Assembly: GCA_963850525.1 (NCBI GenBank)
Contig: CAWKLQ010000004.1
Coordinates: 1 to 64,000, forward strand
Length of the DNA: 64,000 bases
Origin: JAEMQF01 sp963850525
GTDB lineage: Bacteria > Pseudomonadota > Gammaproteobacteria > Burkholderiales > Burkholderiaceae_C
Direction: 5' to 3'
In this document: piece by piece, positions 57,819-64,000 of the stretch
Position numbering within the stretch: position 1 is the stretch's first letter
How the letters are laid out: each line of letters opens with the position of its first letter
Translations under genes and position numbers: made by a program
Notes under the pieces: model-generated
What the model was told of the DNA's origin: nothing
Database searches by the model: none
The model's input: the letters and a program-made list of their open reading frames with translations, nothing else

Positions 57819-59459
57819 CTAGATCTTGACCTGCGAGGCCACCCAGACAACCCAGCCGAGCTGGGCCAGCATCAGGCTGCCCGCCCCCGCGGCCAGGCCG
57901 AAGTTGCCCGCGCGCTGGGCGCGCAGGGCCTGCGGGTTCATGAGCAGCGACACGCTGCCCAGCACCGGGCGGCCCGAGAGTTCGCGCAAGGCCTTGGGCG
58001 TGCTCACCACCGGGCGCAGCTTGGCGCGCAGCAGTGCTGCGCCCACCCCTGCGGCCAAGGCCAGCAGCGCGCTCAAGGCTGCCAGGCTCACCCGGTTGGG
58101 CTGCACCGCCGAGGGCGCGGTGCGCGGCGGGTCGATGATCCGAAACTCCGCCAGGGGCGAGGACTGGTCGATCTTCACCCCCAGCGAGGCCGACTCGCGG
58201 CGGGTGACGAGTTGCTCGTAGTTCTTGCGAATGACCTCGTAGTCGCGGTTGAGCTGGCTGAACTCGGCCTCGATCTGGGGCGTGCGGTTGGCCAGCGCGC
58301 GGATCTCGGCGAGCTTGGCTTGCTGGGTGCTCAGGCGCACCCGCAGCGAGGCCACGCTGGCTTCGGCCGCGGTCAGGGACAGGCGCAGCTGCTGGAACAC
58401 CGGATTCGTCGCGGCCGCGGCCATCGCGGTGGGTCCCTTGGGGCCCTCCAGGGCCAAGGCCTTGGCGCGCGCCTCGGCACGCGCCTCCAGGTCCTGGCGC
58501 TTTTGCACCTCTAACTGGGCGATGACGCGCCGCGTGCTGACCACGTCGGGGTGCTCGTCGGTGTAGCGGCGCAGCAACTCGTCGAGCTGCTTGCGCGCGG
58601 CGTCCAGGCGCGGCTCAAACTCCGACACGAGCGGCGCCGGGGCCGCAGGCGCACCCGGGCTGGCCGGTGCGGTGACGGGCAACTGCGGCGACTCGCTGGC
58701 GAGCTCGCGCTTGATCGCGTCGCGCGATTGCTCGGCTGCGTTGAACTCCAGGCGCAGTTTGTCCACCTCTTCGGCCAGGCTGGACATGCGCGAGAAGTAG
58801 CCCTGCGCGGCCACGCCCGTGACGCCAAAGTTCTTCAGCTTGAAGTCCTTGAGCCGCTCCTCCGAGGCCACCAGCTTGGCCTCGTTCTCGCGGATCTCTT
58901 CTTCGATGAAGCTGCGCGCGTCCTGGGAATCCTTGCGCTTGCTGTCGCTGCTGGAGGCGACGAACATCTTCACCAGTTGGGCCACCACGCGCTGCGCGCG
59001 CTGCGGGTCGGTGTCGCGGTAGCTCAGGGTGTAGCTGTTGGTGCCCGCGCCTCCGGGAGCCATCTTGATGGTTCTCATCAGCGACTCGACCTCGGCCTCG
59101 CGCCGCCGGGGATCGGGGTCGTTCTGCGAGGCGGCGTTGTTCCAGCCCACTTCGGGCGAGGCGCGCAGGGCTTCGACGTTGGGCCGGCTGATCAGGGTGC
59201 GCGCCAGCATGCTCAACTGCTGGTCGATGTTGGGCTGGAACGCCAGCCCGGCCATCAGCGGCTTGAGCACGCTTTGGGTGTCGATGTAGATGCGCGCGCT
59301 GGCTTCATAGCGGTCTTTGACGGTGAGCACGGCTGCGCCCAGCACCGCCGACAGACCCCAGGCCACGCTCAGGGCCAGCCAGCGCGAGCGCCACAGCTCG
59401 CGCAGCACCGCCTGGGCCTGGCTCAGGCCGGTGCTCGCGGTAGGCTTCATCGCGCTCAC
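57819..59459 (-). CDS. XrtA-type polysaccharide chain-length determinant (Wzz/EpsF-like)
   Basis: 546 residues with membrane helices near residues 29-48 and 460-480 plus a last one at about 515-540, and a long coiled-coil periplasmic part between (FIEEEIRENEAKLVASEERLKDFK and later helices). The N-terminal Wzz motif DRYEASARIYIDTQSVLKPLMAGLAFQPN is clear. It controls polymer length together with the kinase. Its stop is 34 bases before the kinase start. Confidence 0.92.
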   Translation of the reverse strand: MSAMKPTASTGLSQAQAVLRELWRSRWLALSVAWGLSAVLGAAVLTVKDRYEASARIYIDTQSVLKPLMAGLAFQPNIDQQLSMLARTLISRPNVEALRASPEVGWNNAASQNDPDPRRREAEVESLMRTIKMAPGGAGTNSYTLSYRDTDPQRAQRVVAQLVKMFVASSSDSKRKDSQDARSFIEEEIRENEAKLVASEERLKDFKLKNFGVTGVAAQGYFSRMSSLAEEVDKLRLEFNAAEQSRDAIKRELASESPQLPVTAPASPGAPAAPAPLVSEFEPRLDAARKQLDELLRRYTDEHPDVVSTRRVIAQLEVQKRQDLEARAEARAKALALEGPKGPTAMAAAATNPVFQQLRLSLTAAEASVASLRVRLSTQQAKLAEIRALANRTPQIEAEFSQLNRDYEVIRKNYEQLVTRRESASLGVKIDQSSPLAEFRIIDPPRTAPSAVQPNRVSLAALSALLALAAGVGAALLRAKLRPVVSTPKALRELSGRPVLGSVSLLMNPQALRAQRAGNFGLAAGAGSLMLAQLGWVVWVASQVKI

Positions 59460-59460
59460 C

Positions 59461-60102
59461 TCAGAACACGCTTTGCGGCACGATCACGATGTCCCCGGGC
59501 TTGACCGCCACGTTGGCCGAGATGTCGCCCCGCTTGAGCAGGTCTTTGAGCCTCACGCTGTATTGCTTGCCGCCCTCGCTGCCGCGCACCAGCACCGCCC
59601 CGTTGCCGTCAGCAAAGTCGGTGAGCCCTCCCGCAGCAATCATCACGTCCAGAATCGTCATCTGCTGGCGGTAGGGCACCGATTGCGGCTTGGCCGCCTC
59701 GCCCACGATGCGGATCTGCTCAGGGTAGATCCCCTGGAACCCCCCCACCACGACGGTGACCACGGGCTCGCGGATGAACTTGGCCAGGGTCTTCTCGATG
59801 TCGCGCGCCAGGTCCACCGGGCTCCTGCCCGCGGCCATGAGGTCTTCGACCAGGGGGCTGGAGATGCGCCCGTCCGGGCGCACGCTGATGGTGGCGGACA
59901 GGTCGGGGTTGCGCCACACCAAAATGTTCAGCGTGTCCAGCGGGCCGATGCGGTAGCGGTGGTCCACGGTGTCTACCGTGGGCGGGGCGGGCGGGTAGTT
60001 GTTGAACGTGCCGCAGCCCACCAACAGAGTGGCTCCCAATGTGGCCAACAAGGCGGCCCGCGTGGCCCGCATGACTTGCGCTGCCTTGCCGGTTTGCTTC
60101 AT
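59461..60102 (-). CDS. Polysaccharide export lipoprotein, Wza/EpsE-like
   Basis: 213 residues. Signal with lipobox LLVGCGTF (Cys about 30), then poly-export (YRIGPLDTLNILVWRNPDLSATISVRPDGRISSPLVEDLMAAG) and SLBB-like (IRIVGEAAKPQSVPYRQQMTILDVMIAAGG) domains. It is shorter than E. coli Wza because it lacks the last barrel region. It forms the outer-membrane export channel. It is one base from the chain-length gene. Confidence 0.93.
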   Translation of the reverse strand: MKQTGKAAQVMRATRAALLATLGATLLVGCGTFNNYPPAPPTVDTVDHRYRIGPLDTLNILVWRNPDLSATISVRPDGRISSPLVEDLMAAGRSPVDLARDIEKTLAKFIREPVVTVVVGGFQGIYPEQIRIVGEAAKPQSVPYRQQMTILDVMIAAGGLTDFADGNGAVLVRGSEGGKQYSVRLKDLLKRGDISANVAVKPGDIVIVPQSVF

Positions 60103-60265
60103 GTGTGTTCCTCGTGTGGCAGACAAGCGGGTCGGTTCGGGCCGTGCCAGGCCACTAACGCTTCTCGCTTCCGCACGGGCTTTGACGGGATTGAGCGTTG
60201 CAGGCCTCAGCGCCTAGCGTGTCCCACCCAGACCCCTGCACCGCGTCTGAGCAGACCACCCCGTG

Positions 60266-61717
60266 TCACTGACCCTCACGAAATAGTACAACGCTCACCG
60301 TCTCGATCAGGACCAACAGGTCCAGAAACAGTGAATTATTCTTCACATAGTACAGATCAAATTGGTGTTTGCGCCGCGCGTCTTCTAGGCTCGCTCCGTA
60401 GCTGTAGCGCACCTGCGCCCACCCCGTCACTCCGGGCTTGACGCTGTGGCGTACGCCGTAAAAGGGAATCTGCTCCTTGAGTTGCGCGACGAAGCTGGGG
60501 CGCTCGGGGCGCGGCCCCACCAGGCTCATCTCTCCCTTGAGCACGCTCAGCAGTTGCGGCAACTCGTCGATGCGCGTCTTGCGGATGAACGCACCCACGC
60601 GCGTCACGCGCGAATCGTTCTTCGCTGCCCAGCGCGCCACGCCGTCGCGCTCGGCGTCACTCCTCATGCTGCGAAACTTCAAGCACCAAAACAACTTGCC
60701 GCCCTTGCCCACGCGCTCCTGGCGATAGATGATGGGGCCCGGACTGTCCAGCTTGATGGCGAGCACGGTGAGCAGCATCACGGGACTCGTGATCACGAGC
60801 AGCGTGCCCGAGCACAAGGTGTCAAACGCGCGCTTGGCAATGCGCCGTGCGCGCCCCTGCACAAAACCTTCGCCGTAAACGAGCCAACTCGACTTCAGGC
60901 TGTCGATGGGCACTTCGGACTTGGTGCGTTCCCAGTACCCGGCCAGGTCCATCACGGGGATGCCGCGGATGCGGCACGCCAGCAACTCGTCCATGGGCAC
61001 GCCTCCGCCGCGCTGCTCGCGCTCGGCGACGATGATCTGGTCGATGCGATGTCGCGCCACCAGCTCGGGGATGCTCGCTTCGCGCGAGAACACCGGCGGG
61101 CTGGCCGCGCCGGCGTGCGCCGGAACTTCGTCACCGCTGGGGTAAAAGCCGATGACGTTGTTGGATGCACGCGTCAAAGCCGCCAAGTCGCTGGCGACTG
61201 CGTAGGCCTCGGGGCCTGTGCCCACGATGAGCACGCGCGAGCGCGCCCGGACGTGGCGCAGCCAGTACAGCGCCGCGCGCACGAACACCAGGCCGATGAG
61301 CGCGTAGACGATGGCCGAGCCCAGCAACAGTTTCAGATACTCGGTGGGCACGACCAGGCCCAGCACCAGGTAGGTCAGGTAGGCTCCCACGCCCATTGCC
61401 ACGACGGTGCGCCACCACAGCGTGGGCACGCCAATGGGCGTGGGCCGATACAGCCCGGCAAATGAATACATCAGCGAGACCACCAGCGCAAATTGCGCGG
61501 CAAACAAGACCATCTGGTGCAGTGCGAAGGGCTGAAAACCTTCCGGCACGGTGTGGGTAGACACCATTTCGCCCAGCCCGGAGGGCGTCAGGCCCACTTC
61601 CCCGACGCCGGCCTGTGTCACCCCGGCCAGCAGCACGGCGCCAAACAACAGCAGCATGTCGGCCACCATCCCCATGAACGAACCCACCGACACGTGATGG
61701 CGAAAGACACTGAACAT
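60266..61717 (-). CDS. TIGR03013-type initiating sugar-phosphate transferase
   Basis: 483 residues. Four to five N-terminal membrane helices, a Rossmann-like domain (SRVLIVGTGPEAYAVASDL), and a bacterial sugar transferase domain (about 290-480: KRAFDTLCSGTLLVI, KFRSMRSDAERDG, RKTRIDELPQLLSVLKGEMSLVGPRPERP). It moves the first sugar phosphate onto undecaprenyl phosphate. TIGR03013 proteins go with XrtA/PEP-CTERM systems. It is the first gene of the five-gene operon. Confidence 0.93.
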   Translation of the reverse strand: MFSVFRHHVSVGSFMGMVADMLLLFGAVLLAGVTQAGVGEVGLTPSGLGEMVSTHTVPEGFQPFALHQMVLFAAQFALVVSLMYSFAGLYRPTPIGVPTLWWRTVVAMGVGAYLTYLVLGLVVPTEYLKLLLGSAIVYALIGLVFVRAALYWLRHVRARSRVLIVGTGPEAYAVASDLAALTRASNNVIGFYPSGDEVPAHAGAASPPVFSREASIPELVARHRIDQIIVAEREQRGGGVPMDELLACRIRGIPVMDLAGYWERTKSEVPIDSLKSSWLVYGEGFVQGRARRIAKRAFDTLCSGTLLVITSPVMLLTVLAIKLDSPGPIIYRQERVGKGGKLFWCLKFRSMRSDAERDGVARWAAKNDSRVTRVGAFIRKTRIDELPQLLSVLKGEMSLVGPRPERPSFVAQLKEQIPFYGVRHSVKPGVTGWAQVRYSYGASLEDARRKHQFDLYYVKNNSLFLDLLVLIETVSVVLFREGQ

Positions 61718-62022
61718 GCAAATCCCTTCCTGATGGTCGGCGCGGATGCCGCGAGCGTGCGTTCGTTGGCGCCGAGCGGTGGCTCAGCACTTCGCCGCAC
61801 CGACGCCACTGCGCTGTGCCCAAATTATCGGAATCGCCAGCCCGCGCAGCACCCCCCATCCACGGGTGCGAGGCATCTGTTTGCGTGCGGGATTGGGCAA
61901 AGGAATCCGAACCCTGCTCAGAGCCGGACGCCGTGGCGCCTTTGGCATCGGCACGCGGCGCGTCGCCTGACGGCAATCGGTCCCTGCCATACTGCCCATG
62001 TCGCACGCCGCGCGCCTCAGCC
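61718..62022. other. Divergent spacer between exopolysaccharide operon and oxyR
   Basis: A 305-base region. On the leftward side a GATAAT is present but without a matching -35. No sigma-54 element with correct spacing is seen. A frame runs through into oxyR without similarity. No RNA gene is visible. Confidence 0.5.
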
Positions 62023-62946
62023 ATGACCCTCACCGAACTTCGCTACATCGTTGCGGTCGCCCGAGAGAAACACTTCGGGCGCGCTGCCGAAGCGTGTTTT
62101 GTTTCACAACCCACGCTGAGCGTTTCGATCAAAAAGCTCGAAGAAGAGCTCGACGTGCGGATCTTCGAGCGCGGCACCAGCGAAGTCAGCGTGACGCCGC
62201 TCGGCGAAGAAATCGTGCGTCAGGCGCAGGCCGTGATCGAGCAGGCGCAGCAGATCAAGGAAATCGCGAAACGCGGCAAAGACCCGCTTGCCGGTGCGTT
62301 GCGGCTGGGGGTGATCTACACGATCGGGCCTTACCTGCTTCCCGATCTGGTCAAGCAGGCGATCGCACGGGTGCCGCAGATGCCCTTGCTATTGCAGGAA
62401 AACTTCACGGTCAAACTGTTGGAGATGTTGCGCACCGGCGAGCTCGATTGCGCCATCATGGCCGAGCCCTTCCCCGACGCCGGCCTGGCCAGCGCGCCGC
62501 TCTACGACGAACCCTTTGTCGTGGCGCTGCCGCACCACCATCCCTTGCTCGAGCGGGCGAGCATCAGCGCCGAAGAACTCAAGCACGAAACCATGCTGCT
62601 GCTGGGCACGGGTCATTGTTTCCGCGACCATGTGCTCGAGGTCTGCCCCGAGTACGCGCACTTTTCGAGCGACGCAGGGGGCATTCGCAAGAGCTTCGAA
62701 GGCTCGTCGCTGGAAACGATCAAGTACATGGTGGCTTCAGGGGTGGGGGTCACGGTCGTACCGCAGCTGAGCGTGGCGAAGGACGTGAATTCCCAGGTCG
62801 CCTACCTGCCCTTCGCCGAACCGGTGCCGACGCGCCGCGTTGTTCTCGCCTGGCGCAGAACGTTCACGCGCTACGAGGCGATCGCCGCGCTGCGCAACGC
62901 GATCTATGCGTGTCCGTTGCAGGGGGTGTTGCGCCTGACCGCGTGA
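62023..62946 (+). CDS. oxyR: Hydrogen-peroxide-sensing LysR-type regulator OxyR
   Basis: 307 residues. An N-terminal helix-turn-helix (MTLTELRYIVAVAREKHFGRAAEACFVSQPTLSVSIKKLE) precedes the sensor domain. The redox pair is Cys199 and Cys208 in GTGHCFRDHVLEVCPE, numbered exactly as in E. coli OxyR. Oxidation would form a disulfide and activate catalase, peroxiredoxin and related genes. The ATG at 62023 is the family start. No target gene adjoins it. Confidence 0.95.
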   Translation: MTLTELRYIVAVAREKHFGRAAEACFVSQPTLSVSIKKLEEELDVRIFERGTSEVSVTPLGEEIVRQAQAVIEQAQQIKEIAKRGKDPLAGALRLGVIYTIGPYLLPDLVKQAIARVPQMPLLLQENFTVKLLEMLRTGELDCAIMAEPFPDAGLASAPLYDEPFVVALPHHHPLLERASISAEELKHETMLLLGTGHCFRDHVLEVCPEYAHFSSDAGGIRKSFEGSSLETIKYMVASGVGVTVVPQLSVAKDVNSQVAYLPFAEPVPTRRVVLAWRRTFTRYEAIAALRNAIYACPLQGVLRLTA

Positions 62947-62969
62947 GTCGATGGGGCTTGACGCGTGTT

Positions 62970-62983
62970 GCGCGCTAGCGCGC
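62970..62983. terminator. Palindrome between convergent oxyR and cca
   Basis: GCGCGCTAGCGCGC is a perfect 14-base palindrome; flanking ACGCG and CGCGT allow a longer stem. A second small hairpin GGGTCA/TGACCC lies at 62999-63015. Either could end the convergent transcripts, but no T run is present. Confidence 0.35.
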
Positions 62984-63037
62984 GTCGTTCGAGTCAGAGG
63001 GTCAGGTGTTGACCCGGCGCTCGATGCGAAACCCGCC

Positions 63038-64000
63038 TCACGAAGAACGCTTGTGCGCAAGCAGAACCGCCGCAATCGCCCCGCGCCGCGCTGCGTGAAT
63101 TGCCGCACCGACCTCCGGCCCGCGCAGGCCGATATGTGCGGCGTGTGCGGCGATACCGGCGGTGTCGACGTCGAGTGTGGCGTGCAAGATGTGCCGCAGG
63201 TGCTCGCCCTGCGCAAACGGCAGGCTCGCAGTCGCGCTGCTGCCGCGTGCAACGCATTCGCACACGCGCAGCATCGCGTCGCAGCGCGCAGGTCGCCGCA
63301 ACGCGTCGCAGCGTTCGAGCAGGCCGAGCAATCCGGCAGCGTCCATCGTCTCGCAGCGATCCACTGCGGAGTGCTCGCGCCAGGTCAGCTCGGCGAGCTC
63401 GCGGCAATCGAGCGGCACGCCCAACCGCCGACACATGGCGCGCAACGCCGCCTCGTCCGGCCCGACCGCCTGACCCAGGCAGGCGAAGCGTTGCGACAAG
63501 TCGCAGCCGAGCTGCGCCGAGCTGTCCAGGGTGCGCAGCAAGGCATCGGCCGGATTGCGCGGCCCGGCCTGCCAAAGCCGCTCGACTTCCGGAAGCAGCC
63601 GTGCCAACGCGCCGCAGTCGCGCAACACCACGAGCATGCGCGAAGGATGCGCCTCCATCAAACCGCGCGCGAGTTCCTGCCAGACACGCTCGGACACGAG
63701 TGCATCCACTTCGCCACCCTCGGTCATCTGGCGCGCCAACGCCTGCGTTTGCGGCGCCACCGTGAAGTCGGCGAAGCGTGCGGCAAACCGCGCCAGGCGC
63801 AGAATTCGCACCGGGTCCTCGGCGAACGCCGACGACACGTGGCGCAATACGCGCGCCGCGAGGTCGGCGTGGCCGCCATACGGGTCGATCAACGCGCCTT
63901 GCGTATCCAGCGCCATCGCATTGATCGTCAGATCGCGCCGGGCGAGGTCTTGCTCCAGCGTGACGCTCGGATCGGCGTGAAACGTGAACCCGTGGTAGCC
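63038..64000 (-). CDS. cca: CCA-adding enzyme (tRNA nucleotidyltransferase), 5' part missing
   Basis: The frame is open to the window edge; about 320 residues are visible. It starts (edge side) with GYHGFTFHADPSV and DLARRDLTINAMALD, the nucleotidyltransferase motif that binds nucleotide, then EDPVRILRLARFAARF. The C-terminal half (LAELTWREHSAVDRC, LLERCDALRRPARCDAMLRVCECVARG) matches E. coli-type Cca. The enzyme adds or repairs the tRNA 3' CCA end. The N-terminal catalytic Asp motif lies outside. Confidence 0.95.
   Translation of the reverse strand, partial: GYHGFTFHADPSVTLEQDLARRDLTINAMALDTQGALIDPYGGHADLAARVLRHVSSAFAEDPVRILRLARFAARFADFTVAPQTQALARQMTEGGEVDALVSERVWQELARGLMEAHPSRMLVVLRDCGALARLLPEVERLWQAGPRNPADALLRTLDSSAQLGCDLSQRFACLGQAVGPDEAALRAMCRRLGVPLDCRELAELTWREHSAVDRCETMDAAGLLGLLERCDALRRPARCDAMLRVCECVARGSSATASLPFAQGEHLRHILHATLDVDTAGIAAHAAHIGLRGPEVGAAIHAARRGAIAAVLLAHKRSS

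Noticed and set aside
61830..61860. Sigma-54 promoter ahead of the exopolysaccharide operon
   Set aside because: A TGG...TGC pair is present on the minus strand, but GG-to-GC spacing is one base short and the core bases mismatch.

Overview
The window is GC-rich, densely packed chromosomal DNA from a betaproteobacterium of the order Burkholderiales, probably near the Comamonadaceae or the Rubrivivax-Leptothrix group. The evidence is the type of ribosomal proteins (S3 with a long Pro/Ala/Arg tail), a Bug-type solute receptor, a PhaM protein, a DUF3567 protein, the porin-glnK-amtB cluster, a methionine synthase split into two genes, and an XrtA-type exopolysaccharide module. No phage, insertion sequence, CRISPR array, tRNA or rRNA was found. 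Placement below order level is inference.

Region 1 (1-11,057) is a fused str-S10 ribosomal locus read leftward: rpsL, rpsG, fusA, tuf, rpsJ, rplC, rplD, rplW, rplB, rpsS, rplV, rpsC, rplP, rpmC, rpsQ. A peroxiredoxin gene follows where the spc operon (rplN...) might be expected. A sigma-70-like promoter lies ahead of rpsL, and several intergenic hairpins may tune expression along the locus.

Region 2 (11,058-20,497) is accessory metabolism. It holds a Bug solute receptor with a malonyl-CoA synthetase, a small outer-membrane barrel, a patatin-like lipoprotein, and a leftward operon (EamA exporter, PLP aminotransferase, PhzF-like protein) facing a MocR regulator. An inverted repeat lies between the exporter and the regulator. 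A hypothetical protein closes the region.

Region 3 (20,559-33,453) holds uup, gshB, a BenE-type transporter, a class II glutamine amidotransferase, kup, gshA, and the nitrogen module TorF-type porin-glnK-amtB. The nitrogen module is preceded by a near-consensus sigma-54 promoter and two NtrC-like sites. comM is divergent from it.

Region 4 (33,506-45,282) holds a glycine-zipper protein and the two halves of cobalamin-dependent methionine synthase, separated by an OmpA-like lipoprotein gene and a degenerate HD-GYP gene. The catalytic and reactivation half is preceded by a well-formed S-adenosylhomocysteine riboswitch. A GGDEF/EAL protein with a worn-out MHYT sensor, a tandem AAA+ ATPase and a DUF3567 protein follow.

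Region 5 (45,362-53,940) holds a DUF3108 protein, an FAH-family hydrolase, a membrane-anchored aspartic protease, PhaM, a FIST protein, and the glycolate oxidase operon glcDEF.

Region 6 (53,946-61,717) is a five-gene leftward exopolysaccharide operon: initiating glycosyltransferase, Wza-like export lipoprotein, XrtA-type chain-length protein, tyrosine autokinase, and an unusual fusion. The fusion joins an ExeA-like ATPase, through a Thr-Pro repeat linker encoded by a hexanucleotide array, to a UDP-GlcNAc 2-epimerase-like domain that has lost catalytic residues. Region 7 (62,023-64,000) holds oxyR and the 3' part of the CCA-adding enzyme gene, cut by the window edge.
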